DNA from: Altererythrobacter sp. H2 | GTDB taxonomy: Bacteria > Pseudomonadota > Alphaproteobacteria > Sphingomonadales > Sphingomonadaceae | Assembly: GCF_035319885.1 (NCBI RefSeq) | Contig: NZ_CP141285.1 | Coordinates: 372,001 to 436,000 of the forward strand | Length of the DNA stretch: 64,000 nucleotides | Direction: 5' to 3' | In this document: positions 49,771 to 58,070 of the stretch, piece after piece | Layout: every line of letters begins with the position of its first letter | Numbering within the stretch: position 1 is the first letter of the stretch | Translations under genes and position numbers: made by a program | The notes under the pieces: model-generated | Told to the model about the DNA's origin: nothing | What the model saw: the letters and a program-made list of their open reading frames with translations, nothing else | The model's database searches: none

Positions 49771-51456
49771 TTACTGCGTCCGGTAACGGGCCCGCAGTGC
49801 GAAGTCGCTCGGCTTGCGCACCGGAATCAGCATGACGCAACGGACGCCGTCCGCTGCGAATTCGATTTCAACTGGCTGGCCCAGTTCATGGGCCACGATG
49901 CGCTCGATGAGATGAAGCCCGAAACCGCGCTGCCGCTCCGGCTTGACCGGCGGTCCGCCGTGTTCCTGCCAGGTTACCCGGACAAGCTTGTCGCTGACCA
50001 GGTCCCAGTGAACCGTGACATTTCCGCCGTGCACGCTGAGGGCCCCATAGCGCCCGGCATTTGTGCCAAGCTCGTGCACGGCCAGGCCGAACGACAGCGC
50101 GTCGTTCGGGGCCAGCTGGACCGGCGGACCACTGAGTTCGATGATCCGGTCATCCTGAGCGAGATAGGGCGCCAGTTCCGCCTCGACCACGTCGCGCAAT
50201 GGCGTGGTTCCCCATTCGGACCGGGTGAGCAGGTCATGGGTGGCCGACAATGCGCGGATCCGGCCATCCAGCCCGTCCGCAAACTCGTCGACCCGATCGG
50301 TCCGGTTCCGTGTCAGGGCAATGATCGACAGAACATTGGCCAAGGTATTCTTGACGCGATGGTTGAGCTCGCGCGTCAGCGACTCCCGGATGGAATCCTG
50401 TTCCTGCAACCATTCGAGGGCGGCCCGGTCTTCATTGGCCTGGCGCGTGAGCAGCCTGAGCAGGGCCAGCATCAGGCTGGCTACCAGGAGCCCGAACGCC
50501 AGCGTCAGCACACCCATGTTCGACAGCCCGGCACCCCCGGACGATTCCAGCTGCAGGATCATCTGGTGGTTGGAGAAATTCACCGGCTGGGACACCGAAA
50601 TGCCACCGGCCGCCGTGCTGCCCATCTGCGCGAGAAGGTTCTCCTCGTCGGGAGCACCGTCATAGAGGCTGATCCTCTGGCCGTAGTCAGGGGGCAGCTG
50701 GATTGTTGACGTAAGGAAGTCGCCGGCGTTGAAAGGACTGAAGATAAAGCCCTTGAGCCGCCGTGTGGGGCCAAGACCCTCGAAAACCGGCATGTAGATC
50801 AGAAAGCCGGGTTGGTCGCTTCGCCCTTCCTGGACGAGCACGACCCGCCCGGTTGCAGTAGGACGGACGCTCCGCTCCGCCTCATCCATGGCCGCGCGCC
50901 GCGCCGATTCGGAATACATGTCGAACCCCAGCGCCCGCTGGTTCCGCTCGGTATTGGGGTGAAGGTAGGTTATCGGAACGATCCGGTTGCCGCCGAGCAG
51001 AGGGCGCGGCGTGACCCGCAAGGGGGTGCCCAACTCCTCGCTCAAGGCAGTTTCGAATGCATCAATCTGCATCCGCGTGATGCCTCGCGCCCAGCCGATG
51101 CCCTCTGCGCCCAGATACTGGCTGTTGATCCGCAGTTCGTCGACGAAGGCGCCAAATTCCTCGCGGCTCAGGTCGCCATGGACGACAAACAGCGCCGCGC
51201 CCGCGCGCAGATAGGCCGCCGCGCCATCGCCCCGCCGCTCGATCGCCGAACCGATGGCCTGCGCTTCCTTGCGCAGCTCGGCCATGCTGCGTTCGCGCTC
51301 CCCGGCTTCGATGGCAAACACGCTCAGGAGCGTAATTGCCAGAACCAGCAGTAAGACAGCAAGCGGGACGGCCCTGGGAAAATCGGTCAGCCAACGCTGA
51401 ATTCCGCCCCGCCGCGATCCGCTTTCGCGATTGCTGTCTGGCGTTGCAGTCAACAT
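49771..51456 (-). CDS. HWE-family sensor histidine kinase with CHASE sensor
   Basis: The 561-residue kinase has membrane segments at about 29-50 and 314-337, with a CHASE-type periplasmic sensor between (LGAEGIGWARGITRMQID and PITYLHPNTERNQRALGFDMYSE). The cytoplasmic part is an HWE kinase: H366 in ELNHRVKNTLANVLSI, the W-x-E motif in VTWQEHGGPPV and GFGLHLIERIVAHELG. HWE kinases commonly phosphorylate PhyR, and this one is adjacent to it. Ligand unknown. It is divergent from nepR and may share the near-palindromic EcfG promoter at 51493-51519. Confidence 0.92.
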   Translation of the reverse strand: MLTATPDSNRESGSRRGGIQRWLTDFPRAVPLAVLLLVLAITLLSVFAIEAGERERSMAELRKEAQAIGSAIERRGDGAAAYLRAGAALFVVHGDLSREEFGAFVDELRINSQYLGAEGIGWARGITRMQIDAFETALSEELGTPLRVTPRPLLGGNRIVPITYLHPNTERNQRALGFDMYSESARRAAMDEAERSVRPTATGRVVLVQEGRSDQPGFLIYMPVFEGLGPTRRLKGFIFSPFNAGDFLTSTIQLPPDYGQRISLYDGAPDEENLLAQMGSTAAGGISVSQPVNFSNHQMILQLESSGGAGLSNMGVLTLAFGLLVASLMLALLRLLTRQANEDRAALEWLQEQDSIRESLTRELNHRVKNTLANVLSIIALTRNRTDRVDEFADGLDGRIRALSATHDLLTRSEWGTTPLRDVVEAELAPYLAQDDRIIELSGPPVQLAPNDALSFGLAVHELGTNAGRYGALSVHGGNVTVHWDLVSDKLVRVTWQEHGGPPVKPERQRGFGLHLIERIVAHELGQPVEIEFAADGVRCVMLIPVRKPSDFALRARYRTQ

Positions 51457-51492
51457 CTTCCCCGTAACAGTAACTCAGGCCCGTCGAGAGTG

Positions 51493-51519
51493 GGAACCAT
51501 GTCCGGTCGACATCGTTCC
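51493..51519. promoter_or_regulatory. near-palindromic sigma-EcfG promoter between the kinase and nepR
   Basis: On the plus strand GGAAC (51493-51497), 16 bases, CGTT (51514-51517): an exact EcfG match for nepR-ecfG. On the minus strand GGAAC (51519-51515), 16 bases, GGTT (51498-51495): the same layout for the kinase, differing only at the first -10 base. The outer GGAAC/GTTCC arms are mirror images. Confidence 0.85.
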
Positions 51520-51594
51520 CCATGCAACCTAGTAAATCAGCCGGTCGGCCAGTTCGGTCGCATCGTACGGCACAGACAGCATCTGGTAACAATA

Positions 51595-51801
51595 ATGGCA
51601 ACGCAGAATTTCAGTAATGGCAAGCCTCATCCCGGTATGATCGGAGCGGGCAACTCAGGGCGGGATTCACCGCCGCGGACGAAGGCAAAGGAAGGCCCTG
51701 AATGGGCGGATGGCCTGCGCAAGCTCTATGATTCGGTCGTCGAAGAGCCCCTCCCCGACAGTTTCCGGGACCTGCTCGACAAGCTTGATCGAGGCGCCTG
51801 A
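51595..51801 (+). CDS. nepR: NepR, anti-sigma factor of the general stress response
   Basis: The 68-residue protein from ATG 51595 has the conserved NepR core: WADGLRKLYDSVVEEPLPDSF followed by a helix ending in LLDKLD. It holds EcfG inactive until phosphorylated PhyR binds it. Its N-terminal 35 residues are disordered and variable. An in-frame start at 51490 would lie inside the promoter and is rejected; ATG 51640 is a possible shorter start. The stop overlaps the ecfG start by one base (TGATG). Confidence 0.92.
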   Translation: MATQNFSNGKPHPGMIGAGNSGRDSPPRTKAKEGPEWADGLRKLYDSVVEEPLPDSFRDLLDKLDRGA

Positions 51802-52412
51802 TGGCCGTTCATGACCTGACCCAGGCCGACAGGGCGGCCTTCAAGCGCGAATTGGGGGAAGTGATTCCCCACCTGCGCGCTTTTGCGCGGGGCCTGTGCG
51901 GCAGGCCGGACATGGCTGACGATCTGGTGCAGGAAACCATGCTGAAAGCCTGGGCGGCGCAGGACCGGTTCGAACCCGGCACCTCCATGCGCGCCTGGAC
52001 TTTCGTCATTCTGCGCAATGCCTACCTGACCGAGATGCGCCGCAACCGCTTTCGCGGCGAATACGATGAAGTGCAGGCAGAGCGCATCCTGGTGACGTCC
52101 GCCACGCAGGAAGAACCGCTCCATCTGTCAGACATGCGGCGCGCGCTGATGTCGCTGCCCGATGAACGGCGCGAAGCGCTCCTGCTGGTCGGGGCTGGCG
52201 GCTTCAGTTACGAAGAAGCGGCGCAGATCTGCGAATGCCCGGTGGGCACGATCAAGAGCCGGGTGGGCCGTGCCCGCGCCGCGCTCACTGCCATGCTTGA
52301 TGACGGCCAGATGCCCGATGGAGATGGCGAGCCGGCCGAGAATGCCCATGCTGCCATCCTCCACGAACTGGAACGGCTGACCCGGCCCAAACCGGCGGCA
52401 GCTCTTTCCTGA
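51801..52412 (+). CDS. ecfG: EcfG-type RNA polymerase sigma factor
   Basis: The 203-residue sigma factor has the ECF sigma-2 domain (LRAFARGLCGRPDMADDLVQETMLKAW and RAWTFVILRNAYLTEMRR), and sigma-4 with SYEEAAQICECPVGTIKSRVGRAR for -35 recognition. It directs the stress regulon. The long linker and C-terminal tail (about residues 165-203) are typical of EcfG. It overlaps nepR, so both are made from one transcript under its own control. A hairpin follows at 52422-52455. Confidence 0.95.
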   Translation: MAVHDLTQADRAAFKRELGEVIPHLRAFARGLCGRPDMADDLVQETMLKAWAAQDRFEPGTSMRAWTFVILRNAYLTEMRRNRFRGEYDEVQAERILVTSATQEEPLHLSDMRRALMSLPDERREALLLVGAGGFSYEEAAQICECPVGTIKSRVGRARAALTAMLDDGQMPDGDGEPAENAHAAILHELERLTRPKPAAALS

Positions 52413-52421
52413 AGCGTCTCT

Positions 52422-52455
52422 AGCGGCCTGACCCCAGAAGTCGGGACAGGCCGCT
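52422..52455 (+). terminator. hairpin after ecfG, convergent with sodB
   Basis: AGCGGCCTG (52422-52430) pairs perfectly with CAGGCCGCT (52447-52455), about ten bases after the ecfG stop. There is no T tract. It probably contributes to ending the nepR-ecfG transcript. Confidence 0.5.
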
Positions 52456-52510
52456 CGTTCCGGCGGCTTGCCCTCGGGCCGCCTTGACGGCGGCCGAGGG
52501 CGGTGCCGAC

Positions 52511-53122
52511 TCAGGCCGGATAGGTCCAGGCTGTCCCGCGCGCGAGGTTCTCCGACGCGAAGGCCCAGTTGAGCTTCCCGCCGATAACCGCGTCGAGATA
52601 GGCTGGGCGCTTGTTCTGGTGGTCGAGGTAGTAGGCGTGTTCCCACAGGTCGATCACCAGCAGCGGGTTGAACCCGATGTCTGCCAGCGTGTCACCATCA
52701 TGGGTTTCCTCGATCGACAGTGCGCCGTCCTTTTCCGCCAGCCATACCCAGCCGCTGGCGAAGTGGCCGACGCCCCGGTCAGCCAGTTGCTTGGCGAGCG
52801 CATCGTGCGATCCGAACGCGCTGTCGATCATCGCGGCCAGCTCGTCCGACGGGGTGCCACTTTCGGGTGACAGCGAATGCCAGAAGAAGCCGTGGTTCCA
52901 GCTCTGTGCGGCATTGTTGAACAGTCCCTGGTTGCTGCCGCGGGCGGCCACGATCACCTCTTCGAGCGACTTGCCGGCAAGGTCGGTGCCTTCAATCGCG
53001 GCGTTGGTCTTGTCGATATAGGCCTGGTGATGCTTGCCGTGGTGATACGAGAACGTCTCTGCCGAAATGGCAGGTTCCAGGGCGTCAGCGGCATAGGGCA
53101 GGTCGATCAGGGAGAAAGGCAT
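52511..53122 (-). CDS. sodB: iron/manganese superoxide dismutase
   Basis: SOD converts superoxide to oxygen and hydrogen peroxide. The 203-residue protein has the metal ligands in SYHHGKHHQAYIDKTN (H), NHGFFWHSLSP (H) and VIDLWEHAYYLDHQNKRPAY (D and H). AQSWNHGFFW and the glutamine-rich SNQGLFNNAAQ segment are typical of the iron-type enzyme. It is convergent with ecfG but not coregulated by a visible EcfG site. Confidence 0.96.
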   Translation of the reverse strand: MPFSLIDLPYAADALEPAISAETFSYHHGKHHQAYIDKTNAAIEGTDLAGKSLEEVIVAARGSNQGLFNNAAQSWNHGFFWHSLSPESGTPSDELAAMIDSAFGSHDALAKQLADRGVGHFASGWVWLAEKDGALSIEETHDGDTLADIGFNPLLVIDLWEHAYYLDHQNKRPAYLDAVIGGKLNWAFASENLARGTAWTYPA

Positions 53123-53180
53123 GTCAGCTCCTGTTTGAGGGGTTTGTTTGATAATACCCTGCGAGCGTTTCGGTTGCAGG

Positions 53181-54449
53181 TCAATCGCTGCGCGCGCGCT
53201 CGACGGACGAGGCGACGGCCACGTTCATGGTCACATTGCCGAGGGTGCGCATGATGTCGGGCAGCATTTCCACCGCCACCAGCAGCGCCAGCGGCTCGAC
53301 CGGCACCCCCATGGCAATCGCGATCGGGCCGATCGAGATGACGAAGCTGATCGATCCGGGCAAGCTGACCGAGCCGACGCTGATGACAAAGGCGACCGCG
53401 ATCCCCGCCAGCAGCACGGTTGGAGTCAGCTCGACCCCCGCCAGCACCGCAATGTAAATCGCCACTGCCATGTTCATCGCCGGGCTGGTGGCGCGGAAGA
53501 TGGCGACCGCCAGTGGCAGGGCGAAGTCGGCCGTGCTGTCGCGCAGGCCGAGCCGCTTGGCGCTGGCGAGCATGGCGGGCAGGCTGGCGAGCGAGCTCTG
53601 GGTCGAGAGGGCCACGGCCTGGGCCGGGATCATGGCCCGGCCGAAGGCCAGCGGGGAGATGCGCCCGCCGATCCAGGCCAGCAGATAGCCGCCGAGCAGC
53701 ACCACCGTACCCATTGCCGTGACGGTCAGGATATAGTGCAGGAAAGTGGCAAAAGCGCCGCCCCCCGCCTTGGCTGCCACCCCGATGCCCAGGGCGAACA
53801 CCCCGACCGGGGCCAGCCACAGCACCCAGCCGATCAGGGTCAGCATGGCATTGGCCAGCGCCCGGAACAGGGCGAGCAGGGTCTCGCGCTGGGCCTCGGG
53901 CAGGCGGGCCACGGCCACGGCGAACAGCGCGAAGAAGATGGTCAGCGGCAGCATTGCGGTCTCGGCCGCGGCTGCAATCACGTTGGGTGCGATCAGGGAG
54001 GTGACGAAGTCCGCCAGGCCCGGCACTTGCTGGGCGCCCACGCTGCCGGTATCGAGCAGGGCTTGCGCCGCCTGCGGGGCCGGGAAGGCGGCCAGCAGCA
54101 GCGGCATCAGCAGCGCGGTGGAAAGCCCGCTCAGCACCAGGATGGAAAATACCAGCAGCAGCATCCGGCGCGCCACCGCGCCGGCACTGGCGGCCAGCAC
54201 CAGCTTGGCAATGCCCATCACCAGCAGGGCGGCGACCAGCGGAATGATGGTCATCTGCAGGGCGCGCAGCCACAGCTTGCCGACCACGTCGGTGACCGGG
54301 AGCACGCTGGCCAGCAGCGCGCTGTCGGACAGGATCCAGCCCAGTGCCAGGCCCGCCATCAACCCGCCGAAGGTCCACCAGACGGGCAGACGAATCGCGA
54401 TCAGTTCGCTGGTTTCGGCTTTCGCCCCACCCACTTTGCCTTCATCCAC
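53181..54449 (-). CDS. dicarboxylate/amino acid:cation symporter (DAACS family)
   Basis: GTG 54449, about ten bases after AAGGGAAGGG, gives 422 residues, the family norm; frames starting further upstream overlap glmM. About eight membrane helices are seen, and the hairpin motifs SLASLPAMLASAK and SVSLPGSISFVISIG mark the transport core with the serine-rich reentrant loop. AMNMAVAIYIAVLAG is the NMDGT-like region (here NMAVA), which deviates at the aspartate used for the amino acid amino group. The substrate is therefore probably not a classical aspartate/glutamate and cannot be assigned. Confidence 0.85.
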   Translation of the reverse strand: MDEGKVGGAKAETSELIAIRLPVWWTFGGLMAGLALGWILSDSALLASVLPVTDVVGKLWLRALQMTIIPLVAALLVMGIAKLVLAASAGAVARRMLLLVFSILVLSGLSTALLMPLLLAAFPAPQAAQALLDTGSVGAQQVPGLADFVTSLIAPNVIAAAAETAMLPLTIFFALFAVAVARLPEAQRETLLALFRALANAMLTLIGWVLWLAPVGVFALGIGVAAKAGGGAFATFLHYILTVTAMGTVVLLGGYLLAWIGGRISPLAFGRAMIPAQAVALSTQSSLASLPAMLASAKRLGLRDSTADFALPLAVAIFRATSPAMNMAVAIYIAVLAGVELTPTVLLAGIAVAFVISVGSVSLPGSISFVISIGPIAIAMGVPVEPLALLVAVEMLPDIMRTLGNVTMNVAVASSVERARSD

Positions 54450-54549
54450 GCCTGCTTGCCCTTCCCTTTGCCGCCGTTCCGCGCCAGAAGCCCGTTGCCA
54501 ATAACCGCATGGGCGCCAGGCCCCAAGCAGCAAACGGAAAATCAGATCT

Positions 54550-55887
54550 ATGGGACGCAAGTTCTTCGGCACCGATGGTATTCGCGGGCAGACCAACCGC
54601 GGCGCAATGACCGCCGCGATGGCGATGAAGGTCGGGCAGGCGGCGGGCGCGCATTTCCGCCGGGGCGACCATCGCCACCGGGTGGTGATCGGCAAGGACA
54701 CGCGCCTGTCGGGCTACATGATGGAAAGCGCGCTGGTGGCGGGTTTCACCAGCGTGGGCATGGACGTGATCATGACCGGCCCGCTGCCGACCCCGGCGAT
54801 TGCCCTGCTTACCCGCGAGATGCGGGCTGACATGGGGGTGATGATCTCCGCCAGCCACAACAAGTACCAGGACAACGGGATCAAACTGTTCGGCCCCGAT
54901 GGCTTCAAGCTGTCGGATGATGACGAGCTGGCGATCGAGGCGCTGATCGAAAGCGATGTCCCGCTCGCCTCGTCCGATGCCATCGGCCGCGCCCGCCGGA
55001 TCGAGGATTCGCGCGGACGCTACATTCACGCCGTCAAGCAGTCGGTTGCAAACGACATCCGGCTCGACGGGCTGAAGGTGGTGGTCGATTGCGCCAACGG
55101 TGCCGCCTATCAGGTCGCGCCCTCCGCCATCTGGGAACTTGGGGCAGACGTGATCACCCTGGGCGTCACCCCTAACGGCACCAACATCAACGACGGGGTC
55201 GGTTCGACTGCCCTTGACGCGATCAAGGCCAAAGTGGTCGCAGAAGGGGCGGACATCGGCATTGCGCTCGATGGCGATGCCGACCGGCTGATCGTGATCG
55301 ACGAGAAAGGGCAGGAAGTCGACGGCGACCAGATCATGGCCCTGATTGCCACCCGGATGCTGGAGCGCGGCACCCTGCGCGGCGGCGGGGTAGTCTCGAC
55401 CGTCATGTCCAACCTCGGGCTGGAACGGTACCTTGGCACCATCGGGCTGACGCTGGAGCGGACCAAGGTGGGTGACCGCTATGTGCTGGAGCGGATGCGC
55501 GAAGGCGGGTTCAATGTCGGCGGCGAGCAGTCAGGCCATATGATCCTGCTCGACCATGGCACCACCGGTGACGGCACCGTGGCCGCGCTGCGGGTGCTGG
55601 CCGGTCTGGTCCGCTCGGAAAAGCGCGCCAGCGAGCTGTGCCATGTGTTTGACCGGGTGCCCCAGCTGCTGCGCAATGTGCGCTATGCCGGTGCCTCACC
55701 GCTGGAGAACGCTGCGGTGAAGGCCTGTATTGCCGACGCCGAGGGAGAGCTGGCGGGCAAGGGGCGCCTGGTGATCCGCGCGTCCGGAACCGAGCCGCTG
55801 ATCCGGGTCATGGCCGAAGGCGATGATCCGGCCCAGGTTGATGCCGTGGTGGTGCGGATCTGCGCCGAGGTGGAAAAGGCCGTCTGA
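54550..55887 (+). CDS. glmM: phosphoglucosamine mutase
   Basis: GlmM converts glucosamine-6-phosphate to glucosamine-1-phosphate for UDP-GlcNAc, needed for peptidoglycan and LPS. The 445-residue enzyme has [16 protein letters not shown], the phosphoserine loop [18 protein letters not shown], the metal loop [12 protein letters not shown] and the sugar-binding [25 protein letters not shown] is the phosphate-binding C-terminal motif. The stop overlaps the DUF1272 start (TGATG). Together with thiD it forms a small operon. Confidence 0.97.
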   Translation: MGRKFFGTDGIRGQTNRGAMTAAMAMKVGQAAGAHFRRGDHRHRVVIGKDTRLSGYMMESALVAGFTSVGMDVIMTGPLPTPAIALLTREMRADMGVMISASHNKYQDNGIKLFGPDGFKLSDDDELAIEALIESDVPLASSDAIGRARRIEDSRGRYIHAVKQSVANDIRLDGLKVVVDCANGAAYQVAPSAIWELGADVITLGVTPNGTNINDGVGSTALDAIKAKVVAEGADIGIALDGDADRLIVIDEKGQEVDGDQIMALIATRMLERGTLRGGGVVSTVMSNLGLERYLGTIGLTLERTKVGDRYVLERMREGGFNVGGEQSGHMILLDHGTTGDGTVAALRVLAGLVRSEKRASELCHVFDRVPQLLRNVRYAGASPLENAAVKACIADAEGELAGKGRLVIRASGTEPLIRVMAEGDDPAQVDAVVVRICAEVEKAV

Positions 55888-56111
55888 TGCTGGAGATGCG
55901 GCCCGATTGCGAGCGCTGCGGCACGGACCTGCCGGCCGAGGCACCGGGCGCGTTCATCTGCTCGTTCGAGTGCACCTTCTGCGCCGAATGCGCCGACGCC
56001 CTCGACGACCGCTGCCCCAATTGCGGCGGTGAACTGATGGACCGCCCGGCCCGGGCCAGGGCGTTGCACGCGAAGTTCCCCCCGGGCACGGAGCGCAGGT
56101 TCAAGGGGTAG
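55887..56111 (+). CDS. DUF1272 small cysteine-rich protein
   Basis: The 74-residue protein carries cysteines as CERC, CSFECTFCAEC and CPNC, about eight in all, in the order expected of the DUF1272 family (MRPDCERCGTDLP, FICSFECTFCAECAD, DRCPNCGGELMDRP). They probably bind one or two zinc ions in a ribbon. The function is unknown. It overlaps glmM by one base, so it is translated with it, and thiD follows after 195 bases. Confidence 0.88.
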   Translation: MLEMRPDCERCGTDLPAEAPGAFICSFECTFCAECADALDDRCPNCGGELMDRPARARALHAKFPPGTERRFKG

Positions 56112-56306
56112 AGGATACGCTAAAAGCGGGCATCTGGTTGGAGAACCCCGGAGCGCTCGATGCTTCTCTCCTGCAAGGGAAGAGGGCTATGTCTGTGCCC
56201 ACCTCGCGCCAATACGATCCCACTCCCCGATCACCAAAAGCCGCCATCCCGTCTGCCCTGCAAAAAGCCGTCCCTGCCTGAGCGCGGGCTTGCTAAGGGG
56301 CTTGCC

Positions 56307-57122
56307 ATGAGCACCACCCCTCCTCCTCCTCCACGCATTCTCTCCATCGCCGGTTCGGACTCGTCCGGCGGCGCGGGTATCCAGGCGGATATCAAGACCA
56401 TCGCCATGCTGGGCGGCTATGCCATGACCGCCGTGACCACCGTCACCGCGCAGAACACGGTCGGGGTGCAGGCCATCGCCCCGCTCTCGGCAGATGTGGT
56501 GGCGGCCCAGATTTCCTCCTGCGCCAGCGACATCGGGGTCGACGCGATCAAGATCGGCATGCTGCACGATGTCCAGATCATCACCGCTGTGGCCGGGTGC
56601 CTGACCGGTGAGGCGGCGCTGGCCGGGCCGGTGGTGCTCGACCCGGTCATGGTCGCCACTTCCGGCGCGGTGCTGATCGCGCCGGACGCGATTGCGGCGC
56701 TTAAGGCGCATCTGTTCCCGCTGGCAACTGTGATTACCCCCAACCTGCCGGAACTGGAACACCTGTGCGGGCGGACCCTGCGCACCACCGCGCTGATGCA
56801 GGAAGGGGCAGCCGAGCTGGCGGCGCAATACGGCTGCCACGTGCTTGCCAAGGGCGGCCATACCGAAGACGCGCGGATCATCGACCTGCTGGTCGCCCCC
56901 GATGGCACGCCCGTCTTCTACGAACACGCCCGGATCGAGACGCGCCACACCCACGGCACCGGCTGCACCCTGTCATCGGCCATCGCGACCCTGATCGGCC
57001 ACGGTCAGCCGCTCGACCAGGCGGTCAGGCTGGCGCGGCAATTCGTGCTCCGCGCGATCGAGGCAGCCCCCGGCTTCGGCGCAGGCAATGGCCCGCTCGG
57101 GCACCAGGCGGTCAGACGCTAG
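56307..57122 (+). CDS. thiD: hydroxymethylpyrimidine/phosphomethylpyrimidine kinase
   Basis: ThiD phosphorylates 4-amino-5-hydroxymethyl-2-methylpyrimidine twice in thiamine synthesis. The 271-residue product from ATG 56307 (site AAGGGG) has the PfkB-like fold: ILSIAGSDSSGGAGIQADIKT, IKIGMLHDVQII, DPVMVATSGAVLI and the anion hole in THGTGCTLSSAIATL. The frame from 56160 adds a region with no homology. It is the last gene of the glmM-DUF1272-thiD series and is convergent with the LOG gene. Confidence 0.95.
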   Translation: MSTTPPPPPRILSIAGSDSSGGAGIQADIKTIAMLGGYAMTAVTTVTAQNTVGVQAIAPLSADVVAAQISSCASDIGVDAIKIGMLHDVQIITAVAGCLTGEAALAGPVVLDPVMVATSGAVLIAPDAIAALKAHLFPLATVITPNLPELEHLCGRTLRTTALMQEGAAELAAQYGCHVLAKGGHTEDARIIDLLVAPDGTPVFYEHARIETRHTHGTGCTLSSAIATLIGHGQPLDQAVRLARQFVLRAIEAAPGFGAGNGPLGHQAVRR

Positions 57123-57125
57123 GGT

Positions 57126-58013
57126 TCAGCAGTCCAGTTCGTAGAACTCGGCGATGTGACACCAGGCGTCTTCGGCCGTTTCGCACCACTGGAACAGCTC
57201 CAGGTCCTTGTGGTTGATCGTGCCTTCGTCGGCCAGTGCCTCGAAATCGATCACCCGGGTCCAGAACTCCTTGCCGAACAGCATCACCGGGATGGGCTTC
57301 ATCTTGCCGGTCTGGATCAGGGTCAGCAGTTCGAGAAACTCGTCCAGCGTGCCGAACCCGCCGGGGAACACGGCCACCGCGCGCGCACGCAGCAGGAAGT
57401 GCATCTTGCGCAGCGCGAAATAGTGGAACTGGAAACTCAGCGACGGGGTGACATAGCGGTTGGGTGCTTGCTCGTGCGGCAGCACGATGTTGAGCCCGAT
57501 GCTCTCGGCCGAGGCGTCGCTGGCACCGCGGTTGGCCGCTTCCATGATCGAGGGACCACCGCCCGAGCAGATCACGAACTGGCGCTGGCCCTTCTCGATG
57601 ATCGCCTTTTCGCTGACCATCCGGGCCAGCTTGTAGGCTTCGTCGTAGTACTTGGCCTTGGCGGCAAGGTTTTCGACCACGCGGCGTTCGCGCTCCGGCA
57701 GGTCCTTCGCCATGGCGAGCGAGGCCTCGGCCGCCTCGGGCGAGGGGATCCGGGCCGAGCCGTACATCACCAGGGTCGAGCCGACGCCGGCTTCGTCGAG
57801 CAGCATTTCGGGTTTGAGCAGTTCGAGCTGGAAACGGACCGGGCGCAGTTCCTCGCGCAGCAGGAAATCGCGGTCCTGGAAGGCCAGCCGGTAGGCCTGG
57901 TGCTCGGTCTGGGGGGTTTTTTCCGGCGCTGCCTTGGAGAATTCGGCCTCTTCTTCGGCCGGGTAGAACTTGCGCCCGGCAAGATCGTGCTGCTTCTTTT
58001 CTTCTTCAGTCAT
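57126..58013 (-). CDS. LOG-family (TIGR00730) phosphoribohydrolase-like protein
   Basis: The product from ATG 58013 has 295 residues. Conserved motifs are LVMYGSARIPSPEAAE, FVICSGGGPSIMEAANRGA and the signature AVFPGGFGTLDEFLELLTLIQ. LOG proteins cleave ribose-5-phosphate from nucleoside monophosphates, with cytokinin-type nucleotides as plant substrates. The N-terminal 80 residues are an extra helical region of the larger bacterial subgroup. Substrate in bacteria is usually unknown. It is convergent with thiD, with three bases between the stops. Confidence 0.88.
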   Translation of the reverse strand: MTEEEKKQHDLAGRKFYPAEEEAEFSKAAPEKTPQTEHQAYRLAFQDRDFLLREELRPVRFQLELLKPEMLLDEAGVGSTLVMYGSARIPSPEAAEASLAMAKDLPERERRVVENLAAKAKYYDEAYKLARMVSEKAIIEKGQRQFVICSGGGPSIMEAANRGASDASAESIGLNIVLPHEQAPNRYVTPSLSFQFHYFALRKMHFLLRARAVAVFPGGFGTLDEFLELLTLIQTGKMKPIPVMLFGKEFWTRVIDFEALADEGTINHKDLELFQWCETAEDAWCHIAEFYELDC

Positions 58014-58070
58014 TTGGCCTGCGATAGGCGCGACGCCAGCAGCGGGCAAGTGCCGTGGGACCGGCCTGCC

